The notes beneath the pieces were generated by a model that was not told the DNA's origin, did not search any database, and saw only the letters and a program-made list of their open reading frames with translations. From AP-15 sp963700185 (GTDB taxonomy: Bacteria > Pseudomonadota > Alphaproteobacteria > ATCC43930 > CGMCC-115725), in contig CAVOWP010000018.1 of assembly GCA_963700185.1 (NCBI GenBank), positions 124,001-188,000 on the forward strand: DNA of 64,000 nt, written 5' to 3'. The position numbers and the translations under genes were made by a program. The first letter of the stretch is position 1; every line of letters starts with the position of its first letter. Shown here piece after piece: positions 29,711 to 38,635 of this stretch.

Positions 29711-30630
29711 CCTGCCTGACGACCAGGGTGCTCATTCCGATCCTCGCCCACCGGGAGATCCTCGATCGCCCGAACGAGCGATCGTCGCATCGGGTGGCGA
29801 CACCCCGCGGCGGCGGGATCGCGGTGATCGGCTCGGTACTGCTCGCCTGGATCGTGCTCGCCCGAACCGATTCGGTGCCGTCCGGCGTCTTTGGGATTGC
29901 CCTGGGCGCCGTTTTGCTGGCGGCGGTTTCATGGCTCGACGATCTGCGCGGCCTCTCCCCGGTCGTGCGGCTGCTGGCGCAGGCCGCCGCCGTGGCGATC
30001 GGCATCTTTGTCCTGCCCGGGCCGCGCGACCTTCTCTTCCTCGCCGCGATCGGCCTCGTCTGGATCTGGTGGATCAATCTGTTCAACTTCATGGACGGGA
30101 TCGACGGGCTGGCCGGCAGCGAGGCTGCGGCGATCGGCGCCGGTTTGCTGCTGTTCGCGAGTGTCGGAGCCGGTGCCGATCCCGCGCTGCGCGCGCTCGC
30201 TGCGGCTGTGACCGGGGCGGCCATCGGTTTTCTCGTCTGGAACTGGTCGCCGGCGCGGATTTTTCTCGGCGATGTCGGCAGCGTGCCGCTCGGTTATGTG
30301 CTGGGCTTTCTGCTGCTCGATCTCGCGGTTCGCGGATATTGGAAGATCGCGCTGATCCTGCCGCTCTACTTTCTCGCCGATGCGACGATCACGCTCGCCC
30401 GCCGCTTGGTGCGCGGCGAGCGCGTCTGGCAGGCTCATCGCGAGCATTTCTATCAGCAGGCGGTGCGTCGCGGTCTCGGCCACGCGGCCGTGGTCAAGCG
30501 GGTGATCGCCGCCGACCTCGTGCTGATCGGCTGCGGCTGGGCGGCGGAAAACGGGTGGGGTGCCGTCGCGCTCGCCGCGTCCGCCGCGACCGTCGCAATC
30601 CTGCTGGCGGCGCTCGCCCGCGGCTCTTGA
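29659..30630 (+). CDS. WecA/MraY-type undecaprenyl-phosphate sugar-phosphate transferase (GT4 family)
   Basis: A 323-residue polytopic protein with about 10 hydrophobic segments. Characteristic pieces are DRPNERSSHRVATPRGGG near the N-terminus, SWLDDLRGLSPVVRL with the DD motif, NLFNFMDGIDGLAG, and GDVGSVPLGYVLGF. The cytoplasmic HREHFYQQ loop matches the HIHH-like loop of WecA and WbpL. It should transfer a HexNAc-1-phosphate to undecaprenyl phosphate to begin a surface glycan. ATG 29659 opens on MGEAAWPAAVAV. It lies between heparinase and purH, where many relatives have nothing, so it may be a late addition that links this locus with the polysaccharide genes. Confidence 0.85.
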   Translation: MGEAAWPAAVAVATGLLTCLTTRVLIPILAHREILDRPNERSSHRVATPRGGGIAVIGSVLLAWIVLARTDSVPSGVFGIALGAVLLAAVSWLDDLRGLSPVVRLLAQAAAVAIGIFVLPGPRDLLFLAAIGLVWIWWINLFNFMDGIDGLAGSEAAAIGAGLLLFASVGAGADPALRALAAAVTGAAIGFLVWNWSPARIFLGDVGSVPLGYVLGFLLLDLAVRGYWKIALILPLYFLADATITLARRLVRGERVWQAHREHFYQQAVRRGLGHAAVVKRVIAADLVLIGCGWAAENGWGAVALAASAATVAILLAALARGS

Positions 30631-30670
30631 GGCTTGCCGAGGCTTCCGAGAGAGCCCTATATCCGCGGCA

Positions 30671-32256
30671 ATGACGGCAAGTCCTCTCCCGATCCGACGC
30701 GCGCTGATTTCGGTCAGCGACAAGAGTGGGATCGTTGCATTCGCCCGGGCGCTGGCCGCGCGCGGCGTGACGCATAATCTCGACCGGCGGCTCGGCGCAG
30801 ACCCTCGCCGCCGCCGGGATTCCGGTCACCGAGGTGGCGGAGGTCACCGGAGTTGCGGAATTCCTCGATGGCCGGGTCAAGACCTTGCACCCGGCCATTC
30901 ATGCCGGGCTCCTCGCCCGGCGCGACCGACCGGATCACCTCGCGGCGCTGGCCGAACGGCGGATTGCACCGATCGACCTCCTCGTCTGCAACCTCTATCC
31001 CTTCGCCGAGACGGTCGCATCGGGCGCGAGCCCCGAGGATTGCGTCGAGAACATCGATATCGGCGGCGTGGCGCTGATCCGCGCCGCCGCCAAGAACCAC
31101 GACGCCGTCACAGTCGTCACCGACCCCGCCGATTACGACCGTGTTCTGGCGGAACTGGCCGCCGGCAGCGGGGCGGTCGGCGCAGAATTGCGCCGCGAGC
31201 TTGCGCGCAAGGCCTTCGCGCTGACCGCGGCCTACGACGCCGCGATAGCCGAATGGATGGGCCGTGATGAGCAGACGTCCTTTCCCGAGACCTTCGTCCT
31301 CACCGGGCATTTGGCGGACCGGCTGCGCTATGGGGAAAACCCGCACCAATCGGCCGCGTTCTACCGCACCGGCGAGACCCGTCCCGGGGTGGCGACCGCG
31401 CGACAGCTCCAGGGCAAGGAGCTGTCCTACAACAATTACGGCGACGCCGACGCCGCCTTCGAGCTGGTTGCCGAGTTTGCGGTCGCCGGCTGTTGCGATC
31501 GTCAAACACGCCAACCCATGCGGCGCAGCGATCGGCGACAACCTGCGCGAGGCCTGGGACAAGGCGCTCGCCTGCGATCCGGTCAGCGCTTTCGGCGGCA
31601 TCGTCGCGCTCAATCGGTGCCTCGATGGACCGACCGCCGAGGCGATCGCCCGGCTGCTCATTGAAGTCGTGATCGCCCCCGAGGCCGATGAAGCCGCCCG
31701 AGCGATTCTCGCCCGCAGGACAGGGTTACGCCTTCTCGTCACCGGGGAGATGCCCGACCCCACTGCCGCGGGCCGCAGCTTTCGCGCGGTAGCCGGCGGC
31801 ATCCTCGTCCAGGAGCGCGACCGGGTCTCGGTCGGGCGGGAGGGACTGCGCACCGTGACCCGCCGAGCGCCGAGCGAGACCGAAATTGCCGATCTGCTAT
31901 TCGCCGACATCGTCGCAAAGCACGTCAAATCGAATGCAATCGTCTTCGCCCGCGGCGGGGCGACGGTCGGCATCGGCGCCGGTCAGATGAGCCGCGTCGA
32001 CAGCGTCAGGATCGCCGCCGCCAAGGCGGCCGAGGCGGGCAAATCAGCGGGACTGGCGCAATCGCCGACAGTCGGCTCGGTGCTCGCCTCGGATGCTTTC
32101 TTCCCGTTTGCCGACGGGCTCGAAGCAGCGATCGAGGCGGGGGTTACCGCCGTCATCCAGCCCGGCGGGTCGGTGCGCGACAAAGAGGTCATCGCCGCGG
32201 CGGACGCCGCCGGCATCGCGATGGTGTTCACCGGCATCCGCCATTTCCGGCATTAG
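30671..32256 (+). CDS. purH: AICAR formyltransferase/IMP cyclohydrolase PurH (two frameshifts)
   Basis: The bifunctional enzyme makes the last two steps to IMP. The N-terminal cyclohydrolase part (RRALISVSDKSGIVAFARAL, STGGSAQTLAAAGIPVTEV, GRVKTLHPAIHAGLLARRD, ENIDIGGVALIRAAAKN) is followed by the transformylase (YGENPHQSAAFY, ELSYNNYGDADAA, KHANPCGAAIG, DPVSAFGGIVALN, VKSNAIVFARGG, AAIEAGVTAVIQPGGSVRD). The frame shifts near 30780 and 31488, but both sides match the family, so it is most likely an intact gene with sequence errors. Total length is about 528 residues, normal for PurH. It converges with pcaG, 9 bp apart. Confidence 0.9.
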
Positions 32257-32265
32257 ACGCGGGGT

Positions 32266-32799
32266 TCAAATATCGAGGAACACGGTTTCGGTTTCGCCGC
32301 GGGGACCGCGTTGCAGCCGGATGTCGAGCCTCCAATGGCTCTCGCTCTCGGGTCGGGCGAGCAGGGTGGCGCGGCGCTGGGCATCCTCGATCGAGGACAA
32401 CAGCGGGTCGGTCTCGTTGAGCGGGTCGCCGGCAAAATAGGCGCGCGTCATTAGGGCCTTGAGAAGACCGCGCGCATGCAGCGCGATGGCGAAATGGGGC
32501 GCCTGCTGGGCGTTGCCGCGGCCGGGCACCGGCCCCGGTTTCACGGTCGTGAAGCGGAACTCGCCGCGCTGATCGGTGCGGCAGCGCCCGAACCCCGGAA
32601 AAGTCTCGTCCGCCGGCGGATCGGCCTGCCACAGCTCGACGGCGGCATCGGTCACCGGATTGCCGTCGCCGTCGATGACGGAGCCGGATAGCGTGACCCG
32701 CGCGCCGGCGGCGCCGAACCGCGTCAGATCGGCCCATTCCGGGTGCTCGATCAGGTGCCAGAACGGCCCGATGGTCTGGCTGCTGGTGGCGCTCGGCAC
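32266..32799 (-). CDS. pcaG: Protocatechuate 3,4-dioxygenase, alpha subunit
   Basis: A 177-residue protein starting at GTG 32799. It begins TSSQTIGPFWHLIEHPEW and has the intradiol dioxygenase pattern VTLSGSVIDGDGNPVTDAAV, ELWQADP, GEFRFTTVKPGPVPGRG, PHFAIALHARGLLKALMTR and YFAGDPLNETDPLL. As usual for alpha subunits, the iron tyrosine/histidine set is incomplete; iron is held by the beta subunit. With PcaH it opens the aromatic ring of protocatechuate to carboxymuconate. It starts 3 nt after the pcaH stop, so the two are coupled. Confidence 0.92.
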   Translation of the reverse strand: MPSATSSQTIGPFWHLIEHPEWADLTRFGAAGARVTLSGSVIDGDGNPVTDAAVELWQADPPADETFPGFGRCRTDQRGEFRFTTVKPGPVPGRGNAQQAPHFAIALHARGLLKALMTRAYFAGDPLNETDPLLSSIEDAQRRATLLARPESESHWRLDIRLQRGPRGETETVFLDI

Positions 32800-32802
32800 G
32801 GC

Positions 32803-33513
32803 TCAAGCCTCCATCGGCGTCGCCTCGCGGCCGCGCAATACGACGTCCCACCGGTAGCCCAGCGCCCATTCGGGCTCGGTCACCGTCATGTCGAGCGCGC
32901 AGACGAGGCGGTTGCGCGCCGCCGCATCGGGGATCGACAGGAAGATCGGGTCGAGCTCGAGCAACGGGTCGCCCGGGAAGTACATCTGGGTGACCAGCCG
33001 GGCGGCAAAGCCCGACCCGAAGAACGAAAAATGGATATGGTTCGGCCGCCACGCATTGTGGTGATTGCGCCAGGGATAGGCGCCGGGCTTGATCGAGGTG
33101 AACCGGTACCAGCCCTCATCGTCGGTATAGACCCGGCCCTCGCCGCGAAAGTTCGGATCGATCGCCGCGTCATGCTGGTCCGCCGGGTGCTGATAGCGGC
33201 CGGAGGCGTTGGCCTGCCAGATCTCGACGATGGTGCGCGGGACCGGCCTGCCGTCCTCGTCGGTGATCCGGCCATGCACGATGATGCGCTCGCCGAGCGC
33301 CGTTTTCCCGTCAACGATCGACAAATCGGGGATCGGCGGGAAATGCGCGGTGCTGAAGCGCGGCCCGGTGGTCTCGGTAATCGTGTGCGGCAGCCGCACC
33401 AGGCTTTCCTGCGGGTGCCGTTTGTGGGTGCTGCCGTAGGCGGGGGCGTCATAGGGCGGCTGCGTCCCCGGCGCATACGGCCGGAACGGCAGCGGATCAC
33501 GCTCGCTCTGCAT
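32803..33513 (-). CDS. pcaH: Protocatechuate 3,4-dioxygenase, beta subunit
   Basis: The 236-residue protein carries the non-haem Fe(III) ligands of intradiol dioxygenases: tyrosine in ASGRYQH, tyrosine in GAYPWRNHHNAWRPNHIHFS, and the two histidines of that stretch. Flanking family sequence includes HGRITDEDGRPVPRTIVEIW, FRGEGRVYTDDEGWYRFTSI and TQMYFPGDPLLELDPIF. ATG 33513 has AGGGAGGA just upstream. The open frame continues upstream into the molybdopterin gene without a stop, which I take for a lost stop or an indel rather than a designed fusion. No pcaB, pcaC or pcaD is in the window. Confidence 0.92.
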   Translation of the reverse strand: MQSERDPLPFRPYAPGTQPPYDAPAYGSTHKRHPQESLVRLPHTITETTGPRFSTAHFPPIPDLSIVDGKTALGERIIVHGRITDEDGRPVPRTIVEIWQANASGRYQHPADQHDAAIDPNFRGEGRVYTDDEGWYRFTSIKPGAYPWRNHHNAWRPNHIHFSFFGSGFAARLVTQMYFPGDPLLELDPIFLSIPDAAARNRLVCALDMTVTEPEWALGYRWDVVLRGREATPMEA

Positions 33514-33541
33514 TTCCCTGTCCTCCCTTAGCAAGCTGCCT

Positions 33542-35191
33542 CTACGCCAGGTTTGCTCCTTTTGCCGCAGCGCTTCGAGCGCCTCGGGCGTATCGATGTC
33601 GACGAGGATGGCGTCGTCGTCCATCTCGACTTCGGCGACGAGCTCGGCATGCTCGCCGATCAGATGCTTGGCGCCGACATCGCCGGCGAGCTCGGCCATC
33701 TCGGGAAAGAACCGCTTCGACCACAGGACCGGGTTGCCGCGCTTGCCGCGCCGGGTCGGGACAATGATCGCGCGGCCTTCGAGCGGGTTGAACGCCGCGA
33801 TCAGGCGGTCGATGTGCCGGCCGGAAATCAGCGGCATGTCGCCCAGGCAAATCAGGGCGCCCTCGAGATCGGGCGGCAGTGCGGCAATGCCGCGCTTCAG
33901 CGAGGTCGAGAGCCCGCCGGCGAATTCGGGATTGCGCACGCGCTCGACCGGCAGCTTGCCGAGCGCCGCGTCGACCGCGTCGGCCTGATTGCCGAGCACC
34001 GCGATGATCGGCCGTGCCCGGGAGGCGAGCAGTCTGCGCGCCACATACGCCACCATCGGCGCGCCGTCGACCTCGGCAAGCAGTTTGTTGGGGCCGCCCA
34101 TGCGCCGCGATTGCCCTGCGGCGAGCAGGAGAGCGCCGATCCGCGGGCCGGCAGGCTTTGCCGCGGGCCTTTGCTCGGCAGGCTTCGCTTCGGCGCGAGG
34201 GAGCGGCCGCGACGGGATTTCGGCGAGAAGGCCGCCGCTGCCCATGCGCATGATCTCGGCGGAGCCGACCGGCAGCCCGGCGACCAGCCTCTCGAGCACC
34301 CAGTCGAAGCCATTGACCTTGGGCGAGCGGGCGCAACCCGGGAGCCCGAGCACGACCCGCTCCGCGACATGCCCGAGGAGCAGCAGATTGCCGGGATCGA
34401 CCGGCATCCCGAAATGGTCGATCCTGCCGCCCGCAGCGACGATCGCCGCGGGAATGACGTCACGCCGATCGAGGATCGCCGAGGCGCCGTGGATCAGCAG
34501 AATGTCGATGCCGTGGCCGAGCGCATCGCGGATCATCGACGCCAGTTCACTCGTCGCGTGCGCACACCGCTCCTCGAACACGAGCCGGCAGCCGAGCGCG
34601 GCGAGCCTGCCTTCGGTCACCTGCCGGGTCTTGTCGAGAATGCTCTCCTTGAGCCCGGGGAGGCGTGTCTGCATCAAGCCCGACCGAGCGCGGCACAAAC
34701 GGGGCAACGCGCAGCAGAGGACCGTCCGCGGCCGCGGCCTCGATGCAGCGCGCGACCGCCGTCTCCGGCGCTGCGAACGGGATGATCTTGACCGTGGCGA
34801 CCATCTGCTTGGGTTCGACCGTCGCGAATGGCGGCAGAGTGCCGAGCGTCACCGTCTCGTCGACCAGGTTGAGCCGGTCGAGCCGTTCCGGATCGAACAC
34901 CAGAAGTCCCCGCGTCTTGGCGAAGAGGTTGGCGCGGCCCGTGAACGGGGACGCCGCTTCGATCTCCGCCCCGGCTGCGGCCGTCGCGACCCGCCAGGCG
35001 GCCTCGTCCTCGCCGATATCGCCGGGTTCGAGCCGGGCGACCACGATCCGCGACAAGCCCGAGGCCGCGATCAGCTCGACATCGGCACGCGACAGCACCC
35101 GCGCCTTTTTCAGCGCCGTTGTCCCGAGCTTCAGGCTGTGCGCGAGGATCGCCCCTTCGGCCTCGGCGACCGGGACCTCGCCGAACTTCAC
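33542..35191 (-). CDS. MoeA-like/MobA-like molybdopterin cytidylyltransferase-type protein (frameshift near 34695)
   Basis: It starts at GTG 35191, overlapping the upstream stop as GTGA. The N-terminal MoeA/CinA-like molybdopterin-binding domain (MKFGEVPVAEAEGAILAHSL, GKARVLSRAD-like KKARVLSRADVEL, LLIHGASAILDRRDVIPAAI, GLPGCARSPKVNGFDWVLE) is joined to a nucleotidyltransferase domain: ALLLAAGQSRRMGGPNKLLA with the GTP/CTP loop, ALICLGDMPLISGRHIDRLI and KRGNPVLWSKRFFPEM. Such fusions supply molybdopterin cytosine dinucleotide for xanthine-oxidase-type enzymes such as the CoxMSL complex nearby. One shift near 34695 breaks the frame. The natural stop is unclear; TAG at 33542 ends one frame. Confidence 0.78.
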
Positions 35192-35898
35192 GCCGCCTCC
35201 GCCGCCTCGCCGTGACGCAGGACCTGGGTCATCTCGGCGACGATCGAGATCGCGACTTCGGCCGGCGACACCGCGCCGATCGCGAGCCCGATCGGCCCGT
35301 GGATGCGGGCGAGATCATTGTCGCTGAAGCCCAGTTCCTTGAGCCGCGCACAGCGCCCGGCGTGGTTGCGGCGCGAGCCGAGCGCGCCGATGTAGAAGCA
35401 GTCCGAACGCAACGCCGCGGCCAGCGCCGGGTCGTCGAGCTTTGGGTCATGGGTCAAGGCCAAGACCGCCGAGCCGCGATCGGGCTGCAACCGTTCGAGC
35501 GCTTCGTCGGGCCATTCCTGCGTCAGCTCGACATCCGGGAACCGCGCTTCCGTCGCGAACGCTCCGCGCGGGTCGATGACCGTCACGGCGTAGTCGGCCA
35601 TCGTCAGCATCCGCGCCAACGGCTGCGCGATATGCACCGCGCCGATGATGAAGCAGCGATGCGGCGGCGTGAGCACCTCGACGAACACGCGGCCGGCCGC
35701 CGTCTCGATGGTCCGGTTGCGGCCGGTGCGCCAAGCCTCGCGCACCCTGTCGAGCACCGCCTCGTCGAGCGCCAGATCGCCCTCGGCATGCTCGCCGTCG
35801 AGCAGCAATTGCCGACCCGTAGCGAGGTCGGTTGCAAGAGCAACGCTGCGGTGCTCACGCTCCGCGGCCACAACGCGGTCGAGAATGCGTCCTTTCAT
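35188..35898 (-). CDS. XdhC/CoxI family protein, C-terminal Rossmann half
   Basis: The 236-residue product starts at ATG 35898, overlapping the previous stop as ATGA. The key region is FIIGAVHIAQPLARMLTMAD, VTVIDPRGAFATEARFP, SAVLALTHDPKLDDPALAAA and FYIGALGSRRNHAGR, followed by IHGPIGLAIGAVSPAEVAIS. XdhC proteins bind molybdenum cofactor and help insert its sulfurated form into xanthine dehydrogenase-like enzymes. Here the family's two domains are made as two coupled proteins. It stands in an operon with coxE upstream and the molybdopterin gene downstream. Confidence 0.85.
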   Translation of the reverse strand: MKGRILDRVVAAEREHRSVALATDLATGRQLLLDGEHAEGDLALDEAVLDRVREAWRTGRNRTIETAAGRVFVEVLTPPHRCFIIGAVHIAQPLARMLTMADYAVTVIDPRGAFATEARFPDVELTQEWPDEALERLQPDRGSAVLALTHDPKLDDPALAAALRSDCFYIGALGSRRNHAGRCARLKELGFSDNDLARIHGPIGLAIGAVSPAEVAISIVAEMTQVLRHGEAAEAA

Positions 35899-36215
35899 TC
35901 GACGCGCTCGACAAAGATCTGGATCTTGCCGCCGCAGGCGAGCCCGACTTCCCAGGCCTGGTCGTTGGTGACGCCGAAATCGAGAAGCCGCGGCTTGCCG
36001 TCGCGGATCGCTTCGAGCGCCTCTTCGACAACCGCGCCCTCGACGCAGCCGCCCGATACCGAGCCGACCATGGCGCCCGCATCGTTGACCGCGAGCTTGG
36101 CGCCGACCGGACGCGGCGAGGAACCCCAAGTGGTCACGACGGTCGCCAACGCCACGCCCGACCCCGCCTCGCGCCAACGCGCTGCCTGTTCCAGAATTTC
36201 TGCCGTATCGCTCAT
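35895..36215 (-). CDS. XdhC/CoxI family protein, N-terminal half
   Basis: The 106-residue product contains only the XdhC/CoxI N-terminal domain: VALATVVTTWGSSPRPVGAK, VGSVSGGCVEGAVVEEALEA, LLDFGVTNDQAWEVGLACGG and KIQIFVE. The two cysteines in SGGCVEG and LACGG are the conserved ones. Start ATG 36215 overlaps the coxE stop and its own stop overlaps the next start, so translation of coxE and both XdhC halves is chained. Separate halves also occur in other cox clusters. Confidence 0.85.
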   Translation of the reverse strand: MSDTAEILEQAARWREAGSGVALATVVTTWGSSPRPVGAKLAVNDAGAMVGSVSGGCVEGAVVEEALEAIRDGKPRLLDFGVTNDQAWEVGLACGGKIQIFVERVE

Positions 36216-37504
36216 GCTGCCCTCTCTTTCGTGCGCCATGCCGCCGCTGCGGTGCCGCGCCGCGTGGTCGGTGCGCTCAGCACCTCGATCAGCGTCTCGA
36301 GGCTTTCGAGATTGTGCACCGGGCGGAACTCGTCGACATACGGCATCATCGCCTTCATGCCGAGAGATCTTGGCTCGAAACCCTCGTAGCGCAACAGCGG
36401 GTTCAGCCAAATCAACCGCCGGCACGAGCGGTGCAGCCGGTCCATTTCGTGTGCGAGACCGGCGCCGGCGTCGCGGTCGAGCCCGTCGGTGATCAACAGC
36501 ACGATCGCGCCCTGGCCGAGCAGACGCCGCGACCACAGATGGTTGAACTCGCAGAGCGCATGGCCGATGCGGGTCCCGCCCGACCAGTCCGTTACCGCCT
36601 CGGCGACCCGGTCGAGCGCCAGATCGACATCCCGGTGGCGCAGATAGCGGGTGATGTTGGTGAGCCGCGTCCCGAAGACGAAAGTATGGACACGGTCGCG
36701 GTCGTTGGTGACCGAGTGCATGAAATGCAGAAAGATGCGGCTGTAGCGGCTCATCGAGCCGGAAATGTCGCACAGCACGACCAGCGGCGGCGGGCGCCGG
36801 CGCCGACTGCGCCGCTTCAGCTCGATGAGCCCGCCCGAGCGCAGCGCCGCGCGCAAGGTTGCGCGCAGATCGGCGCGGGCGCCGCGGCGGTCCGGTGCGA
36901 AACGCCGGGTCGGGACGTCCTGCACCGGCAGGCGCAGCCGCGCGATCGCCGCCTTGGCACGGGCCAGCTCTTCCAATGACATCTTCTCGAAATCCATCCC
37001 GCGCAGCTGCTCGCGGTCGGAGAAGCTCATCGCGGCGTCGATTTCGGTCTCAGTCTCCTCGGCTTCGCCCTCCTTGCCGATATCCGGGTGCAATGCCTCG
37101 GCGAGGCGCCGCACCATCGCCGCGCCCTCGTCCCCGGCAGCGTCGATCCGCATTTCCGGCAGCACGAGCCCCATCATCTTTTTCAGCAGATCCGGATTGC
37201 GCCAGAACACATGAAAGGCCTGGTCGAAGATCAGCCGCTGGTCCGGCCGATTGACGAACACGGCATGCAGGGTCCAGTAGAAATCCCGGCGGTCGGTGAT
37301 GCCGACGGTCCTGACGGCGACCACCGCGTCGATCACCTTGCCCGGCCCGACCGGCAGCCCCGCCGCGCGCAAAGTGCGCGCGAAGTGCATCAGATTGGCG
37401 AGCAGCCGGCCTTCGAGCTTTCGGATGCGTCTGGGGCCATTGACTTTGCCGCGCTTATGTAGTCTTCCCGGCGAAGGCGCGGGATCCATCCCCGTCATCG
37501 GCAC
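36212..37504 (-). CDS. coxE: CoxE-like von Willebrand factor A protein
   Basis: The 430-residue protein has an N-terminal all-helical part (HFARTLRAAGLPVGPGKVID, FYWTLHAVFVNRPDQRLIFD, FHVFWRNPDLLKKMMG). A C-terminal VWA domain has the MIDAS motif DISGSMSRYSR plus FVFGTRLTNITRYLR, DWSGGTRIGHALCEFN and LLITDGLDRDAG. CoxE and the MoxR ATPase CoxD act together to mature the molybdenum-copper or molybdenum hydroxylase. The first 20 codons (MDPAPSPGR...) lie in a copy of a palindromic repeat, so the true start is uncertain; homology clearly begins near GRLLANLMHF. Confidence 0.88.
   Translation of the reverse strand: MPMTGMDPAPSPGRLHKRGKVNGPRRIRKLEGRLLANLMHFARTLRAAGLPVGPGKVIDAVVAVRTVGITDRRDFYWTLHAVFVNRPDQRLIFDQAFHVFWRNPDLLKKMMGLVLPEMRIDAAGDEGAAMVRRLAEALHPDIGKEGEAEETETEIDAAMSFSDREQLRGMDFEKMSLEELARAKAAIARLRLPVQDVPTRRFAPDRRGARADLRATLRAALRSGGLIELKRRSRRRRPPPLVVLCDISGSMSRYSRIFLHFMHSVTNDRDRVHTFVFGTRLTNITRYLRHRDVDLALDRVAEAVTDWSGGTRIGHALCEFNHLWSRRLLGQGAIVLLITDGLDRDAGAGLAHEMDRLHRSCRRLIWLNPLLRYEGFEPRSLGMKAMMPYVDEFRPVHNLESLETLIEVLSAPTTRRGTAAAAWRTKERAA
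37467..37490. repeat. Palindromic repeat copy at the coxE 5' end
   Basis: TCCCGGCGAAGG...GGGATCCAT matches the flanking repeats of the GIY-YIG gene at 58571-58918 except for one extra base in the loop. It overlaps the first codons of coxE. Confidence 0.6.
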
Positions 37505-37565
37505 CGGCCTTCGCCGGTCGTGGCGGAAATGGCGTCGGGCGATGTGGCGAAGCCACGGGATACCC

Positions 37566-38480
37566 CTATGCTTCCGCAGTTGCGGCTTCCGCCTTGACCT
37601 GCTCCAGCAATCGTGCGGCTTCGCTGCCGTGCAGGCGGGCGATGTCGTCCTGGTATTTGAGCAGCACGCCCAGCGTGTCGTTGATCGCGTGCGGCGCCAG
37701 CTCGAGCACGTCGAGCTGCATCAAGGCTTCGGTCCAGTCGATCGTCTCGGCGATGCCGGGAAGCTTGAAGAGATCCATCGTCCGCAGCCTCTGCACAAAG
37801 CCGACGACCTCGCGCGAAAGGTGCTCGCTGGCGCCCGGCGCCTTGCGCCTCAGAATTTCGAACTCGCGTGCCGCGGTCGGGTAGTCCACCCAGTAATAGA
37901 AGCATCGCCGCTTCAACGCGTCATGGATCTCGCGGGTGCGGTTCGAGGTGATGATGACGATCGGCGGATGCTCGGCGTGGATCGTGCCGATTTCCGGGAT
38001 CGTCACCTGAAAATCGGAGAGCAACTCGAGGAGGTAGGCTTCGAACGGCTCGTCGGTGCGGTCGAGCTCATCGATCAGCAACACCGGCGCGCCGCCGATA
38101 TCCGGCTCCAACGCTTGCAACAGGGGCCGTTTGATCAAGAACCGGTCGGAAAAAATAGTGCTCTCGATTTCGGAGCGATCCTCTTCGGCCGCCTCCGCGA
38201 GGCGGATCTCGATCATCTGACGCGCATAGTCCCATTCATAGACCGCCGAGGCGACATCGAGCCCTTCATAGCACTGGAGGCGAATGAGGCGGCGCCGCAA
38301 CGCGCTCGCCAGCACCTTGGCGATCTCGGTCTTGCCGACCCCGGCCTCGCCTTCGAGAAACAGCGGTCGGCTCAGATGCAACGCCAGATGCACCGCCGTC
38401 GCGAGGCTGCGATCGGCGATGTAATCGGCGCTGCCGAGCAGCGCCAGCGTGTCGTCGACAGAGGAAGGGAGGGTAGTCAT
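37566..38480 (-). CDS. coxD: CoxD-like MoxR family AAA+ ATPase
   Basis: The 304-residue protein has Walker A GEAGVGKTE, Walker B VLLIDELDRTDEPFEAYLL, sensor 1 IVIITSNRTREIHDALKRRC with the arginine finger region, and YYWVDYPTAAREFEI. The MoxR/CoxD group is a chaperone-like ATPase that partners with VWA proteins. ATG 38480 (MTTLPSSVDDTL) is taken as start, because the in-frame sequence before it is repeat-derived. It lies 61 bp upstream of coxE. In most cox clusters coxD directly follows coxL or coxM; here about 3.6 kb of other genes separates them. Confidence 0.9.
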   Translation of the reverse strand: MTTLPSSVDDTLALLGSADYIADRSLATAVHLALHLSRPLFLEGEAGVGKTEIAKVLASALRRRLIRLQCYEGLDVASAVYEWDYARQMIEIRLAEAAEEDRSEIESTIFSDRFLIKRPLLQALEPDIGGAPVLLIDELDRTDEPFEAYLLELLSDFQVTIPEIGTIHAEHPPIVIITSNRTREIHDALKRRCFYYWVDYPTAAREFEILRRKAPGASEHLSREVVGFVQRLRTMDLFKLPGIAETIDWTEALMQLDVLELAPHAINDTLGVLLKYQDDIARLHGSEAARLLEQVKAEAATAEA

Positions 38481-38506
38481 CCGGAGACAATTCCGATCAA
38501 CAAAAC

Positions 38507-38527
38507 CCCTCTCCGGACGGGAGAGGG
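38507..38527. repeat. Short palindrome of the CCCTCTCC/GGAGAGGG type
   Basis: CCCTCTCC and GGAGAGGG pair around a short loop just upstream of coxD. This is a widespread intergenic repeat type; it could also act as a hairpin in the coxD leader. Confidence 0.5.
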
Positions 38528-38635
38528 CGAGGAAACGGCTTATGCGGCCCGGCGATGGCGAGGGAGCCGCTTTCGACACGATGAATTTAGTGCGCCGGCC
38601 TCAGCGGCACCACCCCGAGGCGAAGTCCCACTCCT

